Source of the DNA: Candidatus Chlorohelix allophototropha
GTDB lineage: Bacteria; Chloroflexota; Chloroflexia; Chloroheliales; Chloroheliaceae
DNA length: 64,000 nucleotides
Direction: 5' to 3'
Assembly: GCF_030389965.1 (NCBI RefSeq)
Contig: NZ_CP128402.1
Span: forward strand, 124,001 to 188,000
Positions 16,093-26,500 of this stretch are shown one piece after another. The notes under the pieces were generated by a model. That model saw only the letters and a program-made list of their open reading frames with translations. It was not told where the DNA came from and ran no database searches. The translations under genes and the position numbers were made by a program. Position 1 is the first letter of the stretch; the number at the start of each line of letters is the position of its first letter.

Positions 16093-17486
16093 CCCAGCTC
16101 CATAAAAACGGCTTCAATACTCCGAAGTTGCCGCCCACCCGGCTGCCGGATTCCGACCTGAATCTGGAAGAGACCATGCAGGCGGAGGTGAGCGAGCAGG
16201 TTCTAACTCGCCTTAAGACCGAAGAGGGCGGTATGGCACTGGTAGGCTCTTTCCGCACCCTTTCAAGAGAGCAGGAAAACTATGTCCGGCAGGTGATCGG
16301 GGAGGAGCTTTCCCGTTATAACAGCTTTGCCGCCCGGCTTAACAAACCTTTTCTGGCCGATACCCTTAGGGCTACCCAGGAAATCTTTAACCAGCTCTTC
16401 GGACTGGGTAAATTGCAACCGTTACTGGAGGATTCCTCCATTGAGGATATTTTTATTAACGGGCCGGACGAGGTGCTGGTGATCCAGAACGGCCTTAAAA
16501 AGAGGGTGTCGCTGCATCTGGGCAGTAATGCCAGGGTGCTGGAGTGGTGCAAACGGATGGCCTTTGAATCAGGGCGCCGGGTGGACGAAGCCAGCCCGAT
16601 GCTGGATCTGCAACTGCCGGGGGGCGCCAGAATGAACGTGATTATCCCCCCGGCCAGCCGGGAGAACGTACTGGTAACCATTCGCAACCATACCACCGAT
16701 GTCCGTAGTCTGGAAGACCTGATGGCGGGTGGAGTGCTGAGCCGTACAGCCGCCACCTTTCTGGCGGCCTGTGTTTCAGCTGGACTTAATATCCTGATCG
16801 CCGGTGCCACCGGCAGCGGTAAAACCACCCTCCTGAACTGCCTGGGGGCCAGGATAAACCCACAGGAACGGGTGATTATTATCGAAGAGACCTCCGAGCT
16901 GAACTTTCCTATCCGGGATTGTCTGTACCTGCAGGCCCGGAACGCCAACATCGAGGGGCTGGGCGAGATCACCCTGGGAGATTTGGTCAGGAACGCCCTG
17001 CGGATGCGGCCCACCTGGCTGATAGTAGGCGAGGTACGCGGTGGAGAGGCGATGGATATGCTAAAAGCCATGAGTACCGGCCATAGCTCGGCTACTTCAA
17101 TCCATAGCAATAGCGCCACCGAAGCCTTTACCGCCCTTAAGACCTGCGCCATGCAGGCACCTGGGCGACCGGGTCCAGAGGTGGTGGTGGAACTGATCCG
17201 GCAGGCCATCGATATAGTGGTACATCTGGTGGTGGTAAAGCGCTCCAACCGGCGCTATGTAAGCTCGATCTTAGAGGTAACACCGGGGGGCGAAGGGCTT
17301 CAGATCAGCTCAAACGAAATCTTCAAGGTGCGTTTTAGGGAAGGGCGCAAAGACCGGCCCTACCTGACCTGGAGTGGGTTGGTGCCCCGCTGTTTGCCCC
17401 GGTTGGAGGAGGTGGGACTGGACTGGCGGGGTCAGATCCTGGCTGAAGAGGAAGAAGAAAATCTGGAAGAGGGGGGTGCACAATGA
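16089..17486 (+). CDS. tadA: Tad pilus / type IV secretion ATPase TadA (CpaF)
   Basis: 465 residues of the VirB11/PulE superfamily, CpaF branch. It has the P-loop GATGSGKTT (239-247), the Walker B-type segment RVIIIEETSELNF, a histidine-box-like LIVGEVRGGEAMDMLKAMSTGHSS, and SIHSNSATEAFTALKT. An N-terminal helical region (30-110) is typical for CpaF. It powers pilus extension, or secretion if the complex works as a hybrid. It overlaps cpaB and tadB by four bases each. It could serve both the Tad set and the preceding VirB-like genes, because no VirB4 or VirB11 is present. Confidence 0.93.
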   Translation: MTQLHKNGFNTPKLPPTRLPDSDLNLEETMQAEVSEQVLTRLKTEEGGMALVGSFRTLSREQENYVRQVIGEELSRYNSFAARLNKPFLADTLRATQEIFNQLFGLGKLQPLLEDSSIEDIFINGPDEVLVIQNGLKKRVSLHLGSNARVLEWCKRMAFESGRRVDEASPMLDLQLPGGARMNVIIPPASRENVLVTIRNHTTDVRSLEDLMAGGVLSRTAATFLAACVSAGLNILIAGATGSGKTTLLNCLGARINPQERVIIIEETSELNFPIRDCLYLQARNANIEGLGEITLGDLVRNALRMRPTWLIVGEVRGGEAMDMLKAMSTGHSSATSIHSNSATEAFTALKTCAMQAPGRPGPEVVVELIRQAIDIVVHLVVVKRSNRRYVSSILEVTPGGEGLQISSNEIFKVRFREGRKDRPYLTWSGLVPRCLPRLEEVGLDWRGQILAEEEEENLEEGGAQ

Positions 17487-18376
17487 CGGCAGTAGCGCTG
17501 GCTTTTGTAGCGGCTCTGGCCGCCTACCTGATCTTTGACGCTCTGACCAGACCACCTAAAAGGCCACCGGAAGAATGGGAACTGGAACTTGACCGCTACA
17601 CCCGGCAAAAAAAAGGGAAACGAAAGAGCCTGGCCGAGCGTTTGGGATTACCACCCCGGCAGGTACAGGCGGCTCTGGCACTGGGACTACCGGGCGGAAC
17701 CGGCGCGATGTTTATAGCCTGGTTGGTGTGGCACTGGCCGGTGCTGGTGCTGTTCGCCGGGATACTGGGTTTTATAGCCCCGCTGTGGGTAGCGCTTTCC
17801 CGCCGGGAGAGTGAACGGCTGGCCTTCCAGAAGGATCTGGCTATTGCCATCGACTCGCTGCGCTCCCAACTGCAGAGTGGTGGCGGCGGGATTCTCAGTG
17901 GGCTACAGCACCTGGGAGAAAAGGGGCCAAAGCGACTGAGAGAGGAGTTCCGGCAGATCAGTGAGGAGGTGGGGTTGCCGGGTTACGGGCTGGAAATAGC
18001 GCTGCGCCGCGCCCAGGAAAGGCTGCAGGATTCACAATTTGATGTGGCGGCGCTGTCGCTGATAGCGGCCGACCGGGGCGGTGGCCCGGTCGGGGATGTG
18101 TTGAGCCTTTTGTCCACCACCATCCGGGATCATGTAAGGGTGCGGCGGCAGGTGCGAGCGGAGCAGGTCAGAAGTATCTGGTCGGCCAGGGTGATTGCGA
18201 TCTCACCCATCGTCATTTTGACCTTCCTGAAGCTGATCGGCGGGGGTTACACCGACCCATATGAAACCGCCGGGGGTCAGTTGGTGCTGCTGATGGGCGT
18301 GCTACTTATGCTGGGTGGTTACCTGTCCATGCGAAGGTTGGGACGGATTCCGGCGGAGCGGCGAAGTTTTAAGTGA
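17483..18376 (+). CDS. tadB: Tad pilus inner-membrane protein TadB
   Basis: 297 residues: an N-terminal membrane segment, a pair near 60-100 and a final pair near 235-285, around a cytoplasmic type II secretion F-like domain (FQKDLAIAIDSLRSQLQSGGG, ALRRAQERLQDSQFDVAALSLI). It forms the platform with TadC beneath the pilus. The start overlaps tadA by four bases. Length and topology fit TadB. Confidence 0.85.
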   Translation: MTAVALAFVAALAAYLIFDALTRPPKRPPEEWELELDRYTRQKKGKRKSLAERLGLPPRQVQAALALGLPGGTGAMFIAWLVWHWPVLVLFAGILGFIAPLWVALSRRESERLAFQKDLAIAIDSLRSQLQSGGGGILSGLQHLGEKGPKRLREEFRQISEEVGLPGYGLEIALRRAQERLQDSQFDVAALSLIAADRGGGPVGDVLSLLSTTIRDHVRVRRQVRAEQVRSIWSARVIAISPIVILTFLKLIGGGYTDPYETAGGQLVLLMGVLLMLGGYLSMRRLGRIPAERRSFK

Positions 18377-18401
18377 CTTTTAGCTGAAATCCCTATCGAA
18401 C

Positions 18402-19568
18402 ATGAAGGTAACGACCGGGTTGGGATTTAAGAAAGTAATGAGGTGCCAGTTGGACGAACTGTTTGATGCCTTAAGACAGGCCATTTTCCCCGGTGGGCAA
18501 CCGGCTATAGCGCTGCTAATGCTACCGCTGGCTCTGGGGTTGTATCTGGTGGCCAGTGGGCTAATTGGTCTTATCTGGCCGGTTCGGGCGCTGGAACCCA
18601 GCGAAGAGGAGAAGGTCCGGTTGGAGATGGAGGCGGTAGGTGAAGCCAGGCGAAGACAGGAGCGGGAAAGTCATCCCCTATATGGCTCGGGCTATCTGGA
18701 GCGCAACCTGCGACCTCTCACCGAGATGGTGGGTCGCCAGATTCTTCAAGCCCTTAATAGAGTGGGACTGGGCCGGAGCGGGCGGGATGAACTCCAGCGT
18801 AAGCTGGATATTGAGGCTAAAGGGGAGACGGTTTCCGGCTTTTTCGGGCAACAGTTCTTTAGCGGAGTGGTGGTGGCGCTCACCGGGTTGGGGTTACAGG
18901 TGGCCTGGGGGCTGGAATTCTCGGCCCTGACCTTCCTGGGTCTGTTCTCACTGGGGTTTTACTACCCGGCCCTGGCCTTGAACCGTACCGTCCGGCGAAT
19001 GCGGGAGGATGTAGCGGCCCAACTTCCCACCCTGATCGACCTGTTAAGCATTAACGCTCGCAGTGGGATGGGATTGGAGCAGGCTCTGGAAGTGGCGGTG
19101 GCACGGGGGGAAGGTACTTTGCCGGAAGCCATCCGCAAGGCTTTTGTAGATGCCCGCTATATGCGCAAGCGCTACGAAGCTCAAAGGCGGCGGTCTGGAA
19201 CAGGTGGTCTGACCCTGCTGGGAGAACTGGAGGAAGAATCGGCCGAAGAACTGAAGGCTCGCTACGACCGGCCCGATTCCAACCCTACCTTTGACGCTCT
19301 GGCGGAGCTGGCCCGGCGTTTTGAACTGGAAGAACTGGAAGATTTTGTGGCCGCCCTGGAGACCAGCGCCGCTAAAGGGGCCAGAATCACCGAGGTATTG
19401 CATAACCAGAGCCTGATGATGCGTGACAAGAAGCTGGAACTGCTGCTGGCAGCAGGCAGCCGCAGCCAGGTCAAGATTATCTTCCCGCTGGCGCTCTTTA
19501 TCCTGCCGGCTTTTATCCTGCTGGTGCTGACCCCGGCCCTGTTGCAGGTGGCGGCTTTTGGCAGCTGA
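18402..19568 (+). CDS. tadC: Tad pilus inner-membrane protein TadC
   Basis: 388 residues with a T2SS F-type domain containing AAQLPTLIDLLSINARSGMGLEQALEVA and LEELEDFVAALETSAAKGARITEVL, membrane segments near 25-50 and 145-195, and a C-terminal one (IIFPLALFILPAFILLVLTPAL). An insert of about 50 charged residues (240-285, RRRSGTGGLTLLGELEEESAEE) interrupts the F domain, which is unusual. It starts 26 bases after tadB; an alternative ATG lies at 18438. It pairs with TadB. Confidence 0.85.
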   Translation: MKVTTGLGFKKVMRCQLDELFDALRQAIFPGGQPAIALLMLPLALGLYLVASGLIGLIWPVRALEPSEEEKVRLEMEAVGEARRRQERESHPLYGSGYLERNLRPLTEMVGRQILQALNRVGLGRSGRDELQRKLDIEAKGETVSGFFGQQFFSGVVVALTGLGLQVAWGLEFSALTFLGLFSLGFYYPALALNRTVRRMREDVAAQLPTLIDLLSINARSGMGLEQALEVAVARGEGTLPEAIRKAFVDARYMRKRYEAQRRRSGTGGLTLLGELEEESAEELKARYDRPDSNPTFDALAELARRFELEELEDFVAALETSAAKGARITEVLHNQSLMMRDKKLELLLAAGSRSQVKIIFPLALFILPAFILLVLTPALLQVAAFGS

Positions 19569-19734
19569 AAGATAACGAGTTGGATAGGCAAGGGTAGCAA
19601 GCAGTTTAGACCAGAGAGATTTGAGCGAATATGTAGCTTTTAATAAGGAGGTGGGGCTCGAAAAGAAAAGCCGTGGTCGGGTGCCTGGCGCTTAGCCAGG
19701 TGAGTAAAAAAACTAACCGAAAGGAGTTTTAGAG
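19569..19734 (+). promoter_or_regulatory. Structured leader before the Flp pilin gene
   Basis: A 166-base gap containing the hairpin CCTGGC-CTTA-type GCCAGG (19684-19700) about 20 bases before the AAGGAG ribosome binding site (19720-19725). Pilin genes are often made in excess from their own promoter or stabilised by leader hairpins; that role is inference. I compared it by eye with c-di-GMP riboswitch cores and did not find the conserved motifs. Confidence 0.4.
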
Positions 19735-20025
19735 ATGCAAAACAAAGTCAATCTGGCGCTTCTAAGGGCGCAATTGAAACTGGAACTGGGAGTAGCGGCG
19801 GTGCTGGTGTTTCTAGAGAGTCTGCTTCTGTGCAAGCCTGCGGCCCGTAAAAGAGCGCTAAGGGGAGAGGTCTCCCTGGAGTGGGTGCTGGTGGGCGGCT
19901 TTATGGTGCTGCTTATCGGGACGGCCATGGTGATGGTAGTAAAGCCGAACTTTGACGCTGTTATCAAAAACATCATGGACATTATTGTAAAGGATACCGG
20001 GACCAATGCCTCGGGTGGCGGTTGA
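19735..20025 (+). CDS. Flp-type pilin (class III prepilin)
   Basis: 96 residues. A long basic leader ends KRALRG followed by EVSLEWVLVGGFMVLLIGTAMVMVV, a hydrophobic stretch with glutamate near position 5 of the mature protein. This is the cleavage and assembly pattern of Flp/type IV-like pilins, cut after the glycine by a TadV-type prepilin peptidase. No such peptidase gene is in the window. The mature pilin would be about 50 residues. The leader (about 43 residues) is long for Flp and includes a first hydrophobic part. Strong ribosome binding site AAGGAG. Confidence 0.75.
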   Translation: MQNKVNLALLRAQLKLELGVAAVLVFLESLLLCKPAARKRALRGEVSLEWVLVGGFMVLLIGTAMVMVVKPNFDAVIKNIMDIIVKDTGTNASGGG

Positions 20026-20119
20026 TATTTTAACCTGACCGGCAGGCTCGATATATTTCATCAGTTCGGGTCAGCCGGGAATTTGCCCATTTGTAAAGGC
20101 AAGAAGGAGGAGGTAACAG

Positions 20120-20551
20120 ATGCCAAAAATCCATCTCAGTATCAGAACTGGCCTCGGCCCGGCCAGAAGCCGGGCCAGAACCGGTAAACCGGGACAGGGA
20201 GCCCTGGAGTTTGCCCTGTTACTCCCTCTGTTTCTGATGCTGCTACTGGCGGTAATCCAGTTTGGGATAGTGCTCTATGGGCAGCAAGTGGTGACCGGGG
20301 CAGCCCAGGAAGGGGCGAGAGCCGCTTCCGAGGCGGATAAAGGGATAAACGACGGGTTGGCGGTGGCCCAGAGCCGGCTTGAATCGGAACTCGGCAATGT
20401 GAAAATGGAGGTGCAGGGGGACGAGGATGGCGATAAGGTCTATATCCAGACCTCCGTCGTTATCCCCACCTACCTGCCGTTTCTGGATCAAAAAATTCGC
20501 TTTAGCCTGAAAGCAAAGGCCGATATGCTAAAGGAAAAGTGGCGGCCATGA
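20120..20551 (+). CDS. TadE-like pseudopilin
   Basis: 143 residues. The N-terminus has GKPGQGALEFALLLPLFLML, the TadE/TadG signature of Gly-x-x-x-x-Glu then a hydrophobic helix, followed by GQQVVTGAAQEGARAASEADKG. Minor pilins of this type prime or tip Tad pili. An AAGGAGGAGG site precedes the ATG. The stop overlaps the start of the second TadE-like gene. Confidence 0.85.
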   Translation: MPKIHLSIRTGLGPARSRARTGKPGQGALEFALLLPLFLMLLLAVIQFGIVLYGQQVVTGAAQEGARAASEADKGINDGLAVAQSRLESELGNVKMEVQGDEDGDKVYIQTSVVIPTYLPFLDQKIRFSLKAKADMLKEKWRP

Positions 20552-21027
20552 GACAAGTAAAACTCAAGACATGTTTTTTCAAAAAACATAAACCTGGACA
20601 GGCACTACTTGAATTTATCTTTATTATCCCCCTGATTATGGCCTTGGTTATATCTATTGTGGCGCTGGGAGTCGTGCTGGATTACAAGCAGAAACTGGAG
20701 GGGGTGGCCAGGGAGGCAACCCGGCTCGTCAGCAAAAGCACCGGCAATGGGAATATTGAAATTGGTATGGGCCGGGCCGAGGAAGTAGCTCAGAAATACG
20801 GATTGGACCCGGCCCGGTTGAGCATCGAGGTGACTGGGGTGAGCGACAGTATGACCCCAGCCAGAGGCGGAGTGGTAAAAGCGGTGGTGCGATACCGGGT
20901 GAAGGCTTTTATCTTCCCTGAACTGACAGTGGTGGGACAGCATCAGGAATCGATTGAATGCTGGCGAATGCGGGATGACGATAACAGCGGCGGGAGTTGT
21001 CTACCTCCGGTTGATGAAACCGGGTAA
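20548..21027 (+). CDS. Second TadE-like pseudopilin
   Basis: 159 residues from the ATG at 20548, which overlaps the preceding stop as ATGA; an in-frame alternative at 20539 is less likely. KPGQALLEFIFIIPLIMALV repeats the TadE signature, followed by YKQKLEGVAREATRLVSKSTG and a Cys-containing C-terminal tail (ECWRMRDDDNSGGSC) whose two cysteines could form a disulfide outside the cell. The two adjacent TadE-like genes probably encode partner minor pilins (TadE/TadF style). Confidence 0.82.
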   Translation: MRQVKLKTCFFKKHKPGQALLEFIFIIPLIMALVISIVALGVVLDYKQKLEGVAREATRLVSKSTGNGNIEIGMGRAEEVAQKYGLDPARLSIEVTGVSDSMTPARGGVVKAVVRYRVKAFIFPELTVVGQHQESIECWRMRDDDNSGGSCLPPVDETG

Positions 21028-21053
21028 AGGCATGAGGCTTGGGAGTTAAAAAT

Positions 21054-21584
21054 ATGTTCAGATTACCGGGCAAACTGAAGCTAACACGGCTAAAAGAGAA
21101 GGGGAAACCGTTCCGGAGAAGAAGGATAAAGGGACGTTCCTGGCTAAACTGGCCATTGAAGGGTCAGATGTTACTCCCGGCACTGCTGTGGATGGTAGTT
21201 GGCGTAATGATGCTGGCGGTGATAATTGAGGTAGGCCATATGCTGGTTGCCCGCCGACAACTTCAAAACGATGCTGACTCTCTGGCCTCCTGGGGTGCGA
21301 TGCAGCTGGATGTGACCGGGGTTCGAGATAGCGAGGGGCGACGGGTGGATGTGTTATCTCCAGGCGGGGCTTCCCCGGCTATGCAGAAGATCAGTGATCA
21401 GGCGCGGGAAATGGGTTATGGCGAGGGCGAATGGGAGTGGCGCTGGGGAGCCTGCCATTTCCAGATCAGGCTTCAGAAGAAGATTCCTACCTGGTTTGGC
21501 AAAGCCCTAGGAATAAAAGAATTTACGGTAGCGGCGGTGGCCAACGGGCGGTTGAACAACACCGACCAGCCTAACTCCTGTTAA
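21054..21584 (+). CDS. TadG-like protein with Tad N-terminal helix
   Basis: 176 residues from the ATG at 21054 after TGGGAG. The basic N-terminus is followed by the TadG-type segment GQMLLPALLWMVVGVMMLAVIIEVGHMLVARRQLQNDADSLASWGAMQLD. TadG proteins are usually much longer, with a von Willebrand-type domain; this one ends after about 90 further residues, so it is a short version. Minor pilus component. Confidence 0.72.
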   Translation: MFRLPGKLKLTRLKEKGKPFRRRRIKGRSWLNWPLKGQMLLPALLWMVVGVMMLAVIIEVGHMLVARRQLQNDADSLASWGAMQLDVTGVRDSEGRRVDVLSPGGASPAMQKISDQAREMGYGEGEWEWRWGACHFQIRLQKKIPTWFGKALGIKEFTVAAVANGRLNNTDQPNSC

Positions 21585-21654
21585 ATAAAAGGGTAGCAAA
21601 TCCGGTTATTTGTTGGGCTGTGTTCAACAGGGGATAGAGAAAGGAACCAAAAAA

Positions 21655-22524
21655 ATGAATCCAATAACAAGATATATATTGGTGGGGCTGGGTATTTTAG
21701 CGGTGTTTGCGCTTGTCGCCACGATAATTACGCTGACCTTGCCAAAACATGAGGTGAGTGAAATAGCACTGGCGCCCACTTCCACTGCCGTACCACCTAC
21801 AACAAGTGCCAGTCCGACCTTGGCTAAAACACAGGTATTCACCGCTACCCCGACAATTGCAGCTGCAACTGAAACGATCCAGGTAGCCACTCCTTCACCT
21901 ACAACAATAATTAACGGACAACTCAACCTGACCCAGGTTGCGCTGACTGTGAAAAGCCAGACCCTGCTCCCAAAAGCCGGGTCTCTGGCACCCCCAGTGA
22001 CAGGTGGAAATGGTCTACCTGCAATTGAGGAAAAACCTTACTTATTACCAAACGGAGTTGGGCCTTCAGCCGGGGCGAAAAATTGTCCTAACCCACTCCC
22101 TTTACCTCAAATCAGAGAAGATTACATGGCCTATTGGACTGCGGTTCAAAGAGCTCATAAAGAAGTTAATTTTGATATTTTGAAACCTTATCTTGATCCA
22201 ACTTCAAGAGATGGGCAATATTTCGAGAACGAAAAGAAATACATTGACCAGATGCGCTCCAACGGATATTTCATTGAATACCAAATAATCCATAGTGATC
22301 CGTTAAAAGTAAAAATTAATCCTCAATCTTTTGGAAATATTTGCTATGTCCTGGTTATTGACGCAGCACAGGTATCGGCCTTTGGGAAAAAGATGGGCAC
22401 TAATGAACCTGTTAACGAGAAACAGCCTGTTAAATATCAATTTCCCCCTGGTCACGGCTATATGCTGACACAAAATAATGGTCACTGGATTGTATCCAAT
22501 GAAGGAGCGGATTCAGACCAATGA
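21655..22524 (+). CDS. Membrane-anchored protein of unknown function
   Basis: 289 residues from the ATG at 21655 (site GAGAAAGGAA). One N-terminal membrane helix (RYILVGLGILAVFALVATII), a Thr/Pro/Ala-rich linker to about residue 120, then a compact C-terminal domain (DYMAYWTAVQRAHKEVNFDIL through HGYMLTQNNGHWIVSNEG). The late pattern of an amphipathic helix followed by strands ending in W-x-V resembles NTF2/ARC6-type domains found in transfer proteins such as TcpC, but that is only a fold-style impression. Its stop overlaps the next gene by four bases, so it is part of the same operon. Confidence 0.6.
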   Translation: MNPITRYILVGLGILAVFALVATIITLTLPKHEVSEIALAPTSTAVPPTTSASPTLAKTQVFTATPTIAAATETIQVATPSPTTIINGQLNLTQVALTVKSQTLLPKAGSLAPPVTGGNGLPAIEEKPYLLPNGVGPSAGAKNCPNPLPLPQIREDYMAYWTAVQRAHKEVNFDILKPYLDPTSRDGQYFENEKKYIDQMRSNGYFIEYQIIHSDPLKVKINPQSFGNICYVLVIDAAQVSAFGKKMGTNEPVNEKQPVKYQFPPGHGYMLTQNNGHWIVSNEGADSDQ

Positions 22525-23552
22525 GAATAGTGAAATTTTGTCTCGTATTACTAATTTTGGTTATATCCACATTATTAGTAGGTAGCACCTCGGCTTTAGC
22601 GCAAACTAAGCACTCAGAAGAGGTGAATGTAGATGTACGCCCAAGAGGAGAAGGTTGGGATGTAACAGTTACTTGGCATGTTAAACTGGTCTCAATTCCT
22701 GAGGTTGGTTACAGTGGTTACGGAAGTAATTGGCAAGTGACAGCCAACTACCCACAACCCTATATAAGTTTTTATGAAGTACTAGTAGATAATGGAAGAT
22801 GCGGCGGTGGTATTGATCCTGTAACCGGACAATACCGTTTTCCCAACGCGGGCTATGCCTTTGTAGTGATAATATTTCCACCAGGCACTTCAGATACAAT
22901 TGGATCCCTAGCAAGACGTGCCGACGATTGTGGTCAAAACGGGGGAACAAACTTCATCGGTAACCCCGTCATAACTCCCGGGGATTACCAGAGTATTGTC
23001 GGTTCAATCTGGACCAGAATAGAGTTACCAGAACTTCAAATCAAAATGAACCCTGGTTGGGGCATTGTAACCGTGCCTGCCTGGACTTGGTTAATACTTG
23101 CCCGGAGCGGTGAGTGGTGGTCCGGAACTGATCCTAACCAGGGCGGTGCCCCTTTTGGTGCTACCGTTACTATTCCGCTTCCAAATCAAACTTATCGAGT
23201 AGAAGTGCTGGCCGAGGCCAACTGGCTTCTCTGGGATTTTGCCGACCAGTCTGTCAAAAGGTTCAAAAAGACCGAACTGGTTGGGAAACCCTACCCCCAG
23301 GTTTCCGCTGTACAGCATCCCTACAACAACGCCATAACCTATTACCCCCAGGTCACCATCCACTACACCCCCCGCTACGCCTGGAATGGCGGGAGTTTTA
23401 CTGTGTTACCCGACCTGTTTCGTGAGTCGGTCTGGCGGAAAGACGAAGGCTACCGGGTAAGAGAAGCCCAGGTTCAACTGATTGCTCCGGAACCAATGGT
23501 ATGCCCACCGGAACAATACGAGATAAATTGCGGGAAAGGCGGTAACCCATGA
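22521..23552 (+). CDS. Secreted protein of unknown function
   Basis: 343 residues with a clear signal peptide (MRIVKFCLVLLILVISTLLV, likely cleaved after ALAQ). The mature part is rich in Trp, Tyr, Pro and Gly and predicted mostly beta, with four cysteines near the C-terminus (VCPPEQYEINCGKGG) that could pair outside the cell. I do not recognise a family. Its place between the Tad minor pilins and the LysM giant, with a four-base overlap to the gene before, suggests a surface part of the same apparatus. Confidence 0.6.
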   Translation: MRIVKFCLVLLILVISTLLVGSTSALAQTKHSEEVNVDVRPRGEGWDVTVTWHVKLVSIPEVGYSGYGSNWQVTANYPQPYISFYEVLVDNGRCGGGIDPVTGQYRFPNAGYAFVVIIFPPGTSDTIGSLARRADDCGQNGGTNFIGNPVITPGDYQSIVGSIWTRIELPELQIKMNPGWGIVTVPAWTWLILARSGEWWSGTDPNQGGAPFGATVTIPLPNQTYRVEVLAEANWLLWDFADQSVKRFKKTELVGKPYPQVSAVQHPYNNAITYYPQVTIHYTPRYAWNGGSFTVLPDLFRESVWRKDEGYRVREAQVQLIAPEPMVCPPEQYEINCGKGGNP

Positions 23553-23596
23553 ACCTACCGGGAAACATGGAAAAATTGAATAGGAAGGGTTAAGTA

Positions 23597-26500
23597 ATGT
23601 TCTCCAGAATAGATAGGAAAAGTAAAGCAGCGCAAAAGGGTGGGATTTCGGTGCTAGAACGAGAGGCTGAAACTCCTCGGAAAAGGCGGAAAAAGGGCCG
23701 TGCATCTTCCGACCAGCACCGGTCTTCAATCTTCAAAACCCTTGGTCCCTTCCTATTATATATACTTTTTCTGGTTTTTCTGGCCGGCGCGCTATTGGTT
23801 ATGGATGGCCCACCCCGTTGGCCCCAGTACGGTTGGGGTGAACTCTGGGAAAAGCTCACCGGGCCGGCCAGCGCCTTTCCCTGGAAATATATGGTTGCCT
23901 CAGTGGGCTGGGTAGTGGTGCTATATCTGGCTCTGGCGTTGGGGGCACAACTGGCAGTGAACTTGTTCTACCTGGCCTCGGCCCGCCGGCACCGGGGAAT
24001 CGCCAGCCCCCTGGCTTCCAGACTGCGGCGAGTAGCAGGTAGCCTTACTCTCTCCCCGGCGCAGCGGGTGGTTGAAGGTCTTCTGGCTGGCCTGGCCTTT
24101 TTCTCCTTTGCCACCACCGTGGCAGGCGGTCACCAGGGTTCCGGTCAGCCCGGCATTGGCGCTCCTGCCAATAGCGGAGGAGACCAGGAGGATCCATATT
24201 CACCAGCGCTGATGGTAGGTTACAACGGGGCGGCTCAGCCTGCGCAAGAGGATTACCAGCAGGTGCGGAATGAGGCTCAAGCAGCCCAACTTACCGCCCA
24301 ATTGCAGCCTGATAAAGCCGGTCTAGTGGTGCTAAATGCGCCACTTTTACAGCCTCAGGTAGAGTCCTACCATGTTCAAACCACCACACTGGAATACCAG
24401 GTAAAATCGGGGGATTCACTCTGGGCTATTGCGGAGCATTTTTACGGAAATGGTCACCGCTATATGGATATATTTAAGGCCAATCTTGGTAGGGCGGTGG
24501 GCGGTGGTGCGCATTTCGGGCAGACGGGCCTGATCCAGCCGGGCTGGGTGTTAATTATTCCTGATGTAGTCACCGAGGGGGTACCGGGTGATCAGGTTTA
24601 CCCGGCTATAGCCTACCAGACCGGGGGACCGGTAGTGAGCCTGAGCGAATATACAGTAAAGAAAGGGGATTGCCTGTGGGATATTGCGGCCAGGGAGTTA
24701 AATGATCCCACCCGCTGGCCCCAAATCTGGCATTTAAATGCCGGACATACCATGGCGGATGGTCGTATTTTTAACGATCCCAATCTGATCCAGCCGGGCT
24801 GGAAACTGCTGATGCCGGGGACTACCGCTACCGAAGGACAAAATCAGACGGGACAACCCCAGGAAAAGCCGGTGGGCGGTGACGGACAAAAGACCTCAGG
24901 CCAGGATGGTGGTCAGCCCGGCTCGACTACCGGGCAACCGGGTGGCAGTCAGGTGCAACCAGATCCCACTCCTCAAATAACTCCGGTAGCTCAACCCACC
25001 CCGCAGCCGGTGAACAGCTCTGCCACCCCGGTCTCAACCGCCACTTCGCTGGCTACTCTTGCGCCGGTAACCACTGGCGGGACAGCGCAAACCAACGTTA
25101 CCGGTGGTTCCATCCAGCAGCCCCAGACCGGAGAGTGGCCCTGGCTTATGGCTCTGGGACTGGGTGGAGCTGGGGTACTGAGTTTTGGGGGGATAAAGCT
25201 GGCCAGGGCATTAGGACTACGCCGCCGATCTGGAGAAATCAAGCCCAGGCTGCGTCTCTGGTGGCAGCGAAATCGGGAAGTCAACCGCTGGGCTCGCCAT
25301 TCTGGTTTACTACTGGAAAGCTTGCCTGAAGTACCCACTGACCCCAGAACGGGCGAGGTAACCGGCTACGCCACGACCGAACGCCCCCTGGAAATGCTGC
25401 GTTTGAAAGTGCATGGCGCCCTGGACGCGGACAAACCAACGCTCGTGTTAAGGCACCTCACGGCGCTATTTGAAAAGGAAGGTTTACCCCGGTTAATGCC
25501 GCTTAGTTGTGTGGAGGGTAGTACCACCCTTGCTTTTCTGTTCACCGGCAACCCGCAAGAGCTGTCGGCCTACCTGGAGGCGGATGGCGCAAACGACCTG
25601 GAAGACTTACAGGAACAACTTAACCGGGACGAAAAAGACCAAAAAGCACTCGGTAAAATGGTGACTTTCCACGGTAGTGAGGGGTCGCGCAACCGAATGC
25701 CCGCCTTGGATACCGGGAGCCGGCAACAGATTTTAAACGAAATGATCTCAGGCTACTTCGGTGGAGTGGCCTGGGTGGAAAAGCAGCGGGGTGGGCTATT
25801 AATAACGTTGGAGGATATTGAGTTTAACGACACCTTCGCCCCTCTGTTTCGGCAACCCGGACCGGAAAAAGCTACTCCATCAACTGTAAGAGAAGTCGCC
25901 CCCTTCGAGCCAGATACTTTAAATCGATTTGATCCGGCTGAAGAACCGCTCGATCCCTATAGCTTTTACACTCCCGGAGGGGTTTACGCCCGCTCAGAGG
26001 CGGTGCAGCCCGAAGACCTGGTAGAAGAGCCGGATGTGGCAGTGCGAGGGGTACAGGCTGAAGCCTTTTCCTCCGAAGTAATGACCGGACAGGGCGAAAA
26101 AACCAGGGAAGAAGAGTACGAAACCCTGCCGGACGAAATGCTCCCTTCCGGTTACCTGCTCTTTCCATTAGGAGCCACCGACCCTGAAGCCCTGCGTTCC
26201 CCTGAGCCGGGAATACCATCCGAACCGGAGCGGAAACACTACCACCTGTGTCTGGATAATAGCGGTCACTTGCTCCTGGTAGCTCAGGAAGGGGAAGAGG
26301 AAGCGCTGACTGTTTTGTATAGCGCGGTTTTGCAACTGGCGGCGGCGACCCAACCTCAGGAACTGGCTCTTTACCTGGTGGATCGCCCAGAGCGTTTAAG
26401 TGAAGAAAGGATCGCCGAATTGGTATCGGGTTGGGGCTGTGTAGGAGAAGCGGCTGTGCAATTAGCAGACGAAATAGAGAGTAACCAGCGCATGTTCCAG

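Noticed and set aside
16316..17248. 310-codon minus-strand frame opposite tadA
   Set aside because: It is a shadow of a GC-rich coding sequence; tadA has all ATPase motifs and overlaps its neighbours.
19600..19720. Possible c-di-GMP riboswitch before the Flp pilin
   Set aside because: A hairpin is present, but I could not find the conserved core motifs of known c-di-GMP riboswitch classes by eye.
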